A DNA stretch of 64,000 bases, taken from Rattus norvegicus. Its lineage: Eukaryota > Chordata > Mammalia > Rodentia > Muridae. The notes under the pieces were generated by a model, which had not been told where the DNA came from, ran no database searches, and saw nothing but the letters and a program-made list of their open reading frames with translations. Location of the stretch: the NCBI RefSeq assembly GCF_036323735.1, contig NC_086034.1:74175939-74239938 (forward strand), in the 5' to 3' direction. Position numbers and translations under genes: made by a program. Shown here in pieces: positions 53,590-64,000 of the stretch (positions are counted from its first letter, which is position 1; every line of letters begins with the position of its first letter).

Positions 53590-53945
53590 AGTGTGATCTG
53601 TTTAAGCTTCACTAGCAACTTGACTGAATTTGAGTGGCCTAAGAGACCTGCCTCGGAGGTCAGTGAGGGTGTTAACAAAGAGGTTCATAGGAGGAGACCC
53701 ACCCTGGATATAGGCGCTCCCATCTAATGGAAAGAGGAATCTAGATGAATGCTGTATTCATCTCTCTCTGCTTCCTGACTGTAGATGAACAGTTGCCTTA
53801 TATTCTAGTCACAGGGACTTCCCTGCTGTCATGGACTCCATCCCTTCTCAGAGTGTGAGCCAAAACAAAGCCTTCCTTCTTCAAGTTAGTTCTCACCCTG
53901 TAACCAGTTACAGCAAGCTGAGGGTGATTAATGTGGTAAGGCTGT
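53590..53945 (+). mobile_element. Related rodent interspersed repeat, older
   Basis: The layout is similar to the preceding element: aacttgactgaatttgagtg, ggaggagacccaccctggat, tctctctgcttcctgactgt, gtgagccaaaacaaagcctt. It is more diverged and cannot be named with confidence. Confidence 0.5.
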
Positions 53946-54037
53946 GAAGAAAACCTAATCCTTGTATGTTCCTATTTGGACTGTGAGTTAGTCCAGTTGA
54001 GGCAGGATGCATGGTGTGGCTCGTGAAGTCATGAAGG

Positions 54038-54039
<2 letters not shown>

Positions 54040-54086
<47 letters not shown>

Positions 54087-54221
54087 CGTGCGCGCACAAG
54101 AGAGGGAGAACAGCCAGGGGCATCTGGAAGAGTCCAGAGCAGAGAGAGAAAGTAAAGAAGTAGATTGAATTTGGCCAGGGCTAGGGCAATGGGAAGAAAT
54201 ATGGGAGATAGGGAAAGAGAG

Positions 54222-54296
<75 letters not shown>
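54040..54296. repeat. (TG)n, then (CA)n-(GA)n microsatellites
   Basis: TG repeats lie at 54040-54083, then CA at 54225-54252 changes directly into GA at 54253-54296. The segment between is unique. Confidence 0.95.
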
Positions 54297-54299
<3 letters not shown>

Positions 54300-55776
54300 A
54301 AGCTGGACAGAGTTTAGGGGAAGGGAGGGGTGAGAAGGGCTGGGATGCTATCGTGAATGTTGAAATGTACAACAGGTACTTATGATAGGTACTTAGGGAC
54401 CCTTAGGTCAGCTTGTGCTTTGATAAGTTGATAGGTGGCACAGATCCCTCTGCCAGAGGTAAGGGAAATGGTTTCTTTGGCAGATGGGAACTAGTTTTAC
54501 AAGTTCCATGGAATGTTGATTTTTATCTAACTGCCAGAAATCCTCCTGTAGGCCACTATTAGAACCTTTCTGCATACGGGGACAGCCTGGGACCTAACAC
54601 TATCCTTAACTCAAAGCTGTGTCCTTGGATGATAAAATGTGGACTCGTAGGATCTGAAGCAAAAGTTTCTATCCTTCTTTACTTTGGCGTACAGAGGATC
54701 TCCCTGTGGGAGATGTGGGAGTGTCTCCCCAAGAACAGAACAAGTAGCAGATGCTAGCATTCCCAACAGGGTTGCTTCTGAGATGAGTATGGATCTAAAA
54801 GACAGACAGCCACTCCTGAAATGATAGCACCATGGCCCTTGCTGGATTTCTCTGTATGGATGTGATAATTTCTATAACATTTTCAAAAGGTTTATATGAA
54901 TACTAATGTGTACAACTATATGTAATATAGTATATTATCATATAATAATATACGATAACACAGTATTGTTTATAGTCATAAAATTATCAATGTATAATAA
55001 AAACTAATAATTATTAACCTAGAATGTTACTATATTAATATATAATATAAATATAATATAGTAATAGAATTTTATATAATATGTTCACCCTTTGACATGT
55101 ATTTCATAAAATGTGTAGAAGTGTTGTTTTGCGAAACGCTATTATTCTAACATAATGTATTAGCAGTGGTTTTGAAAGGCATTGAAATGCAGATCAACAC
55201 TGAAATCAATCAGTGCAGGCTACAATGCAGCTCTAGAAATAAATGTCTACATCTGTCCCGGTGACACTCTTTCAGGAGTCAGCAAGTCATGGCCCCTAGA
55301 GCCGAACAAATTCACCATAACCTATGTTTGCACAACCAATGGCAAATTAACGAGCTTGGCCTAAATATGTTTCATACTTGGGTGATAGAGTTTGACCCGG
55401 AATTGCCTCTACTTATAGTTAACTGCAACTTGGCTTGATGTACAGCATCACTCAGGAGTGTTTCCTTGTATCCTGGCAACTAAGCCAGAGCCAGCCATGA
55501 CAGCTGATGCCTCAGCCAACCACAGGCTGACAGCTGGCCCTTAAGCTCCAAGGAGAGCACGAGCGATTGCTCCAGCAGGTAATTACTTCAATCACTTGTG
55601 GTTCAAAAATCACAGAAAAATAAACTCTGTCTCACAATTAACGTAAGTGGTGAAACTATCACATAAAGCAGGAAAATACCATTATGAAGTCAGAGGGTAA
55701 TTACGGCTAGGTCAGAAAGTGAATGTTTTGACGGAGTGAGGCTCGTGGGACTGGAAAGTGACCTGTGTTTATTCAT

Positions 55777-55780
<4 letters not shown>

Positions 55781-55821
<41 letters not shown>
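55781..55821. repeat. (CA)n microsatellite
   Basis: About 20 perfect CA repeats. Confidence 0.95.
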
Positions 55822-55822
<1 letters not shown>

Positions 55823-56245
55823 AATGTTGCTGTTCTGGGTTACGTGAGATGATTGAGCTAAGAAAGAGACCCTACGGGCTGAGTTTAGGCTTCTCAGTGG
55901 CTGAAGGATCAGCCTCTCGAGGACTGAAGGCTGGCCACTCCCTAGAAGAGCTCTTTGTTGTTAAAGGAAAGACAGCGTTAGCAGCTAATTTCCTCATACC
56001 GAAACCTCTTATCTCATCTAGGGGCTGCCTTGGAAGAGCCATCATCCTAAGCCATGCTCAGCCATGGGTGACTTCCTGGTTTGCCCGGCCTGTCTAGGAC
56101 TATGCTATTATGCAAAGGCTATGAGACTCTTTCCAAAGAGCAACTCCATGAAATCACAGAAGCAATCACGGACAAAAGAGGACTATTTCATGGCAGACAT
56201 AATGGTCCTGCTAAAATTCTGCTACACACAGAGATACAGAGACTT

Positions 56246-56248
<3 letters not shown>

Positions 56249-56302
<54 letters not shown>
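56249..56302. repeat. (CA)n microsatellite
   Basis: About 27 perfect CA repeats. Confidence 0.95.
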
Positions 56303-56305
<3 letters not shown>

Positions 56306-57129
56306 TATTTAGTTCATGGGAACTATAGTTAAAATACCTTTGGTTCCTACCGGGAAAATTGAGCAATGTTACTCCCTTTCTGGTATAAGTTCATAGAAAT
56401 GTTTGTTATTTTGGAAACAAAGGTATTTTGATCCATATTGAACCTAAAAGGAGACAAGGAAGTTGCTAGAGGCTAGAAGCACCTGGAGACCTTAACCCCA
56501 CAAGAAGGGCAGCCATGACGCTAGCCTTCTAGGAGATGCTGAGTCCAATGAGGGTTTTGGCTGTCGGAGAAGGAAAGCAGATGTTTGAGAAGGGGCAGGG
56601 CCATCACTTAGCACAGAAATAAGTTACTATCGTTAAAGGAACTATGGCATAACCGAAGTGCTATAGAATAACAATTGTACGATGTAGTGACATTGCTTCC
56701 CTGGCACATTCTCAGCTAAAGCTTTTAATACAGGCATGGGCTCTACGTTGCATTAAACAAGAGGGAAACAACATCTTTGATTTAAGGAGAGCAGGGAAGG
56801 AGCAGAAAAAAATCCAATCACCCAACTGAAAATGGTGAAGATGAAGGAGAAAGAAAAAAAAAGAAAAAAAGAAAAAGGAACAGGATTAAGGCAAACTACT
56901 TTCCGAGGAGCTTCGAACACGTTTGTCATATAATTAATAACATTGGCTACTCTCGTCAGTTAAACGGTAAAGATCCTCTAGTGATAGGGAAAACAGTGAA
57001 GTTCGATGTGATTCATAGATAGAGGAAGAACGCTAACTTTACTTGCTTACTCTTATCTGTGTATATTCATTACATACGGAAATACTGGGCTTCATAAAGA
57101 CATTTTCACAAATATATAGTGAACTTGGA

Positions 57130-57545
57130 GCTCCTCCACCCCTTTCTGGTCTATTAGCATTCCTCTAGGCTCCGCCCAACGGTTACCTAGCAACAGCGCA
57201 GTAGGTCTGGCTTACTGTAAAAGGGACCATTTGGCCTCCCTTAGTTCTTTGACTCTGACTCTTTTCTCTCTGATCTCTTTCTCTCTCTCTCCCGTTTCCC
57301 CTACCCCCTCTCTCTTCACATGTTCCGGTAAGCCTCTTTCCTTCTCTTCCTCTGTCTCTGTTCTTCTCTGTTCCCTCTCTTTCTCTGCCTTTACTCCCTT
57401 CTCAACTCTACCCATCCCTCCAAATAAACTCTATTCTACACTACACCCATCTATGGTACATGGGGCAGAGGGTGCCTTAGCCTGGGCCCGCTGAGCCTCT
57501 GAGGCAAATTCTCCCGCCGCACCATACCATACCATACTATACAAA
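57130..57545 (+). mobile_element. Probable solo LTR of an endogenous retrovirus
   Basis: It has a promoter-like 5' part (GC box ctccgccc, ggttacctagcaac, a weak TATA-like ctgtaaaaggg), a long TCTC-rich R-like region, an AATAAA at 57423-57428 and then a short U5-like end (ccataccataccatactata). No gag or pol is adjacent. The LTR class is inferred from layout only, and I do not name the family. Confidence 0.5.
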
Positions 57546-57699
57546 ACAGATCACTGGCTTTACAAAGCACGTCACCCTCCTCTCACCAGGCCCCTTAATC
57601 TCATTCTACTTTTAGGTCATATATGCATATAAGCTTTTGTATGTCCATATAAAAGTGAGAATTCACAAATGGAAAGAAAACACACAACATCTGTAATTA

Positions 57700-58350
57700 C
57701 CTTGCTATGATAATCTCCAGTTGCAGGGGTTTTTGTTTTTTGTTTTTGTTTTGTTTTTTTGTTGTTTTTATTTTTTCTGGAAATGACATAGTTTTTTTCT
57801 TTGTGTCTGAATAACGTTTCATTTTGTATGTATACCACACTTTCCTTCTCAACTCCTGTGTACAGGCAGTATTAGCTGTTGTGAACAGTGATACAGTAAC
57901 CATCCATGTGTGCATACGTCTGTTACATGTGATTAGTTCCTACCGTGGTACCGCTGGGCCACGTGACCGTCCCTTTGACTCTTAGGTTTCTGAGGAGCCT
58001 CCACCCTGATGTCCATAGCGGGGCAGTAATCTGTAATCTCGATAGCGCTGCATGAGCATTTTCCCTTTCTCCACGTGATTGCCAGCATTTGCTATTTGTT
58101 TTCTTGATGGGTGCTATTCTGATTGGCCAGAGGCCGACTCTCTTCTGTAGTTTAATTTGCGTCCCTTGGATGGCAGTGAGACTGAACGTTTTCATTAGTT
58201 CGCTAGCTAGTCCTACTTTATTTCTTGAGAACTATCTGTCCATTTCATTAGCCCGTTGGTTGCTTGGTTTCCTTGTACTTGGCTTTTGAGTTTTTTGCAT
58301 ATTCTCTATGTAAGTCTGTTTCTGTCAGCGATTAATCCTACTCAAATCAC
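57700..58350 (-). mobile_element. LINE-1 fragment, antisense
   Basis: Antisense L1 3'-region order is visible: ataccacactttccttctca, ttgtgaacagtgatacagta, caccctgatgtccatagcgg, ctattctgattggccagagg and gagttttttgcatattctct. It is strongly diverged. Confidence 0.75.
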
Positions 58351-58919
<569 letters not shown>

Positions 58920-60000
58920 CAGATTCTTGTGCAATTTTGGGAACCCAATTAACAAAGTACAAGTGTTAAACCAAATCCACAAGTCCTCCGTTAGATTTGT
59001 AGTTTGCTCGGGTTTGTCTCCCATTGTGGAGGCTGTTTTTTTCTCTCTGCTGATCGTTTTCTTTCCTATGCAGAGCGTTTTAGCTTCGTGCAGTCTTGTT
59101 TGCCAATTTTTAGAATTATTTCTGGGCAATCGGAAACTCTCTGAGGAAGCCCACGCCTATGCCAATATCCATAAGGATTTTCCCTGGGATGATTTCAGAG
59201 TTTCAGGTCTCCTGGTAACGATCTTCAATCTACTTAGCATTGGCTTTTGCTCCAGGAGAATTAGACAAGAATCTAATTGCATTTTTTTCCCCTTCATGGA
59301 TATCAAGTTTTCTCCAGCACCATTTCTAATGTTTGGGGCATCTTTGTCAAAACCCAGGAGATTGTAAGTGCTTGGGTTAGTGTCTGGGTCCTCTAGTCTA
59401 GTCCATGGATACAGGCTTCTGCTGTTTGTGCCCATATGTTTTCCTCTTCTTCCGCCCTCCAAGCGTCTCATATACCTCTCCCCACTCTCTGCCCACACGT
59501 GTGCTGAACAATGAGGACACTAATGAACGTGACCATGACATGGGGAGAAGCCCGTGAGACCTCAACTCTACACACCAAGTAGTTTTAAGAGCATTGGTAT
59601 TAATTTTTCTTTATAGTGGAATATACCGGGTAACAGGGGTGTGTCTGGATTTTTTTTTTTTAGTTGAGCTTTCCTTCAGCATCAGTCCCTTCTTACAGAC
59701 CAGTGTAAGATGTTTTGTTTTCTTGGCTCCATTTATACCCAGATTCTTATTTCACTTCTTTTTAGATTTTTTTAATTTAATGGCACATAGGGTTCGAAGT
59801 CAAGTCTTAACAATCTGGGTTTTGTTACCATCTGCTGCTGGTGGGATGTTTCCTTTTTAATCTCTGTATTACTTTGGGGTTTCTTGTTCCTTCTTTTGTT
59901 AGTTTGTCAGTGTGTCTAGGTTTTTTTTTTTTTTCTTTTTGATTGTTTCAAAGAATCAATTCTGTGTTTCATTGATTCTTTGTATTGCTTTTGTATTTGA
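58920..60000 (-). mobile_element. LINE-1 fragments, antisense, 3' region and ORF2 part
   Basis: The stretch gcagagcgttttagcttcgt, atatccataaggattttccc, agcaccatttctaatgtttg, gagattgtaagtgcttgggt and ctagtccatggatacaggct is antisense L1. From about 59590, tttcattgattctttgtatt and gttagtttgtcagtgtgtct belong to ORF2. The frames at 58798-59367 and 59157-59498 are L1 relics without intact domains. Confidence 0.75.
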
Positions 60001-62412
60001 GGCCTACAGAACACTTGCAACTTGGAGAAACAGAATAACCATTATCCCGGGGTTTCTAGGAACATGTTTGCTGCCACAGAAAAGAAAGCATGGGTGAAAC
60101 TTAAAATTAACAGGCAACTCAGCAAAACAATCATGTTTTGTGATGCTATAAAAAATTTAAATGTGACAGAAAGCATTTTTCATGATAGTAGCAAGAACGC
60201 ATAGATGTACATTTTAGAAGCAAGCAATACATTATATAGAAAAATTATTCTAAAAAAACATATTGAAGGGTATTCTAAAACTAACCAAAATAACTTAGGA
60301 TAAAAGTCAAGTTGCTGCCTCACAGTGAATTGACATTTTTAAAGGAAAATAGTGGGTACCAAAATTAATAGAAAGTAAAGGACCACAAATTGCCAAAGCT
60401 ACTGTAAAGTGCAGTCTAGACCAGCACTGCCGGGCAGTACAGAAGCCCCGCTGTAATGGCTGCCAACCAGACCTTTGCGGTGGTGAAGCAGGGACAGGCA
60501 ACCGAGTGAGCAGGGACAGAAGAGACCCTAGTACAAACTGAAGCTTGTCATCTGAGGTGGCTTTGTAAATTAAATGCAGGGGACAGACAGACAAACAAAC
60601 AGAAAAGGGGCTGTATTACAAACGTGCTTGGAGAAATTCTCCACTTGCAGCCAATTGACTTAAATGTCTGCCTTGCTCCATAAGAAATAATTACTAACAT
60701 TGATTGAGTACTGCTTCCGCCCCAGACAGGGACTCGTCTAGAGATGTCTTCTGTGTCAGCTCCCCTCTCGCTTGGCTTCCCCTCTATACAGAATGTGTCC
60801 AGTCATACAGTAAATGCTCGGCAGGACTTGCTTGTCACCCGGGCAGCTGGGAAGCCCTTGCTTTGGATAGTGCTCTGTGCAGCATCCTGGTAAGGAGCAT
60901 GAAATGCAAGGCCCCACTGTGATAGAAGAACCAAAACCTCCAGAGGCTGCGCTGAGCATAGGGCAGCTCTGGACTTGAGCCCCACCCCACCCCGGCACTG
61001 CAAACATAGAACAAAGCAAAGGGCCACAACCTTAAGCCCTAAGAATCTATTTCAGACAACATGGATGTGAATGTCATATTGCAAACCAGAAGACAATGGC
61101 TATGTCTTGGAAGGGGTGGGATTGGGTCCGGGAGGGGGTTTTGTGGCTTTCTGTGTTATTTTACTGTGATGAATATGGTACCTGTTTCCATCTCATCAAA
61201 GAACATATGCGTGGTTCTTTTTTTTTCATGTCTTTAACACTTCCCGAGTGTTTGCATTTTACAAAATGAACGCAAACTATGCCATACTAAAGAGTCAGAG
61301 AGAAACAGAAGAGTGTGGCACTCCTGTGACTCCCTCAGGTGTGCCTTCAGGAAGCAGCAGGTGCTCGGAGAACCGGACTCACGGTTCTCTAATTTTCCCC
61401 TTCTTGATAAACATTAAAGCTAACAAAGCTACCCCCAATGGTCTATCCTCAGACCTGTTGATCATATCCTGTTTATCTGTCATCTGAAGCTTCCATTGCC
61501 TTGGGCTTGGGAAGTCTCAGTGAACGTTGTTGCCTGAGCCATTTACAAAGTGTCATTAAGTCATTATAAACCAAATGGAGACATGTTCATCTAAAAGGCT
61601 GAGTGTGAGATTGATTTCTTAGATGCAGCATCAGAAGATGTCTCTCCCGTCTCCTGGAAGGCAGTAGAATAGATGGCAAACCTTGTGCTGACTGTGCTTT
61701 AAAAGCTTCCCGGAGCTCTGTTTGTTCTGCAAGGCAGTTGCTCTTGCTGGGCTAATTCCTGTGCTGGCTGACTTTGGCTGACCTTGGGCTTTCTCTGTTT
61801 ATCCCACTGAGAGGAGTTTCTATGTTAGGAACAGCCTTGCTCTTAAGCTCTTGGCTTCTCCTCCTGATGGTGTTTGCCTTGCTTGCATTCCGAAGTCCTT
61901 GGAGGGAGTGAGTGGTCACCACAGGCTGCTTCCCACCTAGGTTTCTTTTGCTTTGAAATTCACAGTTTAAACCAGAAGTCAATGGAAACAGGTAGCTTCA
62001 AACACACCTCCCATTTTCCCTGGAAGCACGTTTCTCAGGTGTATCAAATGGGTAATCTTTCCTCCCAGCTCTCCCTCCCTAAAAACACTATCAGTTCCTT
62101 GGAGTTCATTCCTTGCCCCTTTTGTCCCGTCATTTCTCTTAAGAAGCTTCCACCCTGGTGCTCCAGGGAGACGTCTGCCAGTCATTAAGGATCAAAGCAT
62201 ACCACACACTCTCAAAACCTGAGTCCCTGCCCTCCCTCCTCCCTGTGGAGAGTAGAGCTAATTCTGCTGTTCACCCTTTGAGTGTCTTCTTGCTCTGAAG
62301 CTTCTGAGTACCACATAGGTCACAGCTGCTTCTGAGTTTGTCTTCTCGATTTCCAGTCAAGTATATGTATGACCTTAAGAAGTCCCACAGGAGGGAAATG
62401 TAAGGGGTTTCA

Positions 62413-62416
<4 letters not shown>

Positions 62417-62462
<46 letters not shown>
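62417..62462. repeat. (GT)n microsatellite
   Basis: About 22 GT repeats followed by a G-run (62464-62470). Confidence 0.95.
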
Positions 62463-62463
<1 letters not shown>

Positions 62464-63396
62464 GGGGGGGGTGTGCTGAATTCATCCTCTGGCACCAACA
62501 AAGAATTGAATGACCCGGAAAGGGAAAATTACAGCTTTCCACGCTTGGGATGGGAGAAATCAAAGGCTGGAAGTTTGCAAAACAGCTAACTTGGGTCCCT
62601 CTCTTCCCCCTACTGGACCTGTGGCTTCGTACCAATTTTGCTTGCAGTTTTCCGGGAACCAGAAGCAGCTACCCCAGGAAGCCTCCCTACATTTTCCCTA
62701 CCTATCTAGCTTCAATTTCAGAGGTAGCTTATCCATGTTTTCAAGTTTGGGAATAGATAGGTGAGAATAAAGACAATGTTTTCATTATGGAACATACGTG
62801 TGGATTGGAGAAGCAGGTAATCAAGTAAGAGGGGGAAAAGTATGCATTAGTGCGTGCAACAAACAGAGGGAGGCACCCAGCTCAGTGTCCTGAAATCAGA
62901 ATTTTCAGACACCAGAAGCGAGCACTTGGGTATGACCAGCAAAGCTCTGGGAGCCTGAGGCCAGCACCAATCAGAAGCAGGGATTAAAAAGTCTGCAAGG
63001 ATGGGACAAGCTTCTAGAGGCTCCAGGCAGCTCAGTAGACATTGGTCTGCAGTGAGCCTTAACACGTGTGGGCCACTATACTAGCAACAAGGGACCATTC
63101 CAGTGACCACGTCTCCCACCAGGACCTCCTGCCTCTGGCTTAGCATTGACTTTGGTGACCATTGGATGTCCTGAACCCTGGTTGACCTGACTAAGCATAC
63201 CTGAGACTGTGGCTAGCTACCCCACCAGTGGGTGTGAACAAGGTGGCCTACTGTGCACTAGGCAGCTTGTTGCCCCTCTACCTACTGTCTGTGAGTGCAC
63301 TCAGCCTCCGGATATTGATGGCATCTCTTAGAGCTAGACTGTTTGGTTGTGGGGTTTGTTTGCTGTGAATTGCTTCCCTTCCCCTGATGTGTGAAC

Positions 63397-63420
63397 AATA
63401 AAGTGTGTATTTGAAAAAGA
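63397..63420 (+). promoter_or_regulatory. AATAAA with GT-rich and A-rich downstream sequence
   Basis: AATAAA at 63397-63402 is followed by gtgtgtatttg and then gaaaaagaaac. It could be the 3' end of a non-coding transcript, of an old LTR or of a processed insertion. The upstream 350 bp are unique to my reading and contain no long frame. Confidence 0.3.
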
Positions 63421-63984
63421 AACACCCAACTGTAGGGGTTTGTCTGGCACTGCTTGTATTCAAGTGCTAAACTCTATAACCCAACTCCTGGTTTCTCCAA
63501 GACAAGCAGATCCTTACCTACACCAGCTTTTGTTGTGTAAACCATAATGTAAAACTATTGGTTGAATAAAGACGTCTACAGTCTGTAGCTGGGCAGAAGA
63601 GAGGTAGGTGGTAGGTAGGGCTTTCGTTCCTGGGTTTGTGGTCTAAGGCCAAGAAGAGAGAGGAAGAAGAAAGAAGTTGTCATGGGGTAGGTGGATCCTG
63701 AGTACATGGCCCTGAGGACCAGCCTGTTGGAGTGAGTGGCCCAGGTGGAACATAGCAAGTGATGTTTCAGGGTTACTGACAAGAAAGTAGACAGAAATGG
63801 AGAGAGGATTGATATCAGCCCAGCTCTAATGCTTTAAGGGTTATTATAAGTATAAAGGTCTTGTGTCTTTATTTGGGAACTAAATGATCTAAGGTAGTGT
63901 AGAAACCCCTAAATAATGTTTACCACAACACCTGACTGTCTGCCCCTCTGCGTTACATAAATTATGCCTGAGGCTCTGTGTTTG

Positions 63985-64000
63985 TATGTGTGTGTGTGTG
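63985..64000. repeat. (TG)n microsatellite at window edge
   Basis: TG repeats begin here and are cut by the window end. Confidence 0.85.

Larger units (their letters stand above)
53946..57129. other. Intergenic with several CA/GT repeats
   Basis: Microsatellites lie at 54040-54085, 54228-54296, 55781-55821 and 56249-56302. A very AT-rich stretch with TATAAT/TAATAT repeats runs from about 54880 to 55085. No gene is recognised. Confidence 0.55.
60001..64000. other. Intergenic to window end
   Basis: It holds (GT)n at 62417-62462, an AATAAA-terminated stretch ending near 63420, and the start of another TG repeat at 63985. I see no protein-coding exon with recognisable homology. In particular I find no Tcim, a gene that lies beyond IDO2 in mammals. 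Confidence 0.5.

Overview
This is mammalian nuclear DNA, almost certainly rat (Rattus). The evidence is rodent-specific interspersed repeats: an ID SINE (the BC1-derived family so abundant in rat) with a clean target-site duplication at 11032-11148, the 3' end of a young rat-type LINE-1 at about 39436-39755, several B1, B2 and B3 SINEs, and very long CA/GT/GA microsatellites. There is no bacterial gene organisation. Nearly every open frame in the window is a translation of simple repeats or dead LINE-1 copies.

The one recognisable protein-coding gene is Ido2 (indoleamine 2,3-dioxygenase 2) on the + strand in the first third. Eight coding exons can be placed exactly: 2289-2408, 4828-4946, 6889-6903 (only 15 nt), 8697-8796, 9650-9767, 15574-15625, 20946-21094 and 22267-22616. 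Joined, they make 1023 nt, 340 codons plus a TAG stop, with consistent phases and GT-AG borders throughout. They cover the protein from shortly before the catalytic core to its natural C-terminus. The first roughly 65 codons are not in the window and should lie upstream of base 1. Heme-ligand and active-site motifs are intact, so the gene looks functional. Its product is a cytosolic heme dioxygenase acting at the entry to the kynurenine pathway (tryptophan to N-formylkynurenine).

The Ido2 introns carry unusual low-complexity DNA: a G-rich minisatellite 260 bp before the first exon seen, a 645-nt uninterrupted pyrimidine run 221 bp before the second, and a (TCC)n/(ATC)n block running to within 17 nt of one splice acceptor. 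Immediately after the stop codon lies an array of about 29 copies of a 29-bp minisatellite whose unit resembles the sequence around the stop codon itself.

From about 24.7 kb to the end (39 kb) I see no convincing protein-coding gene. The region is intergenic and built from decayed LINE-1 fragments (mostly minus strand), SINEs, one non-autonomous hAT DNA transposon with an 8-bp target duplication, LTR-like pieces, two copies of a rodent interspersed repeat (one of them lies in Ido2 intron DNA at 11.6 kb), and many microsatellites. A 26-bp x 8 array at 42805-43012 carries seven inverted CCAAT boxes. I found no new biological system. The strongest observations are the 15-nt Ido2 microexon, the repeat-embedded splice acceptor, the stop-codon minisatellite, the CCAAT array and a poly(A)-only insertion scar.
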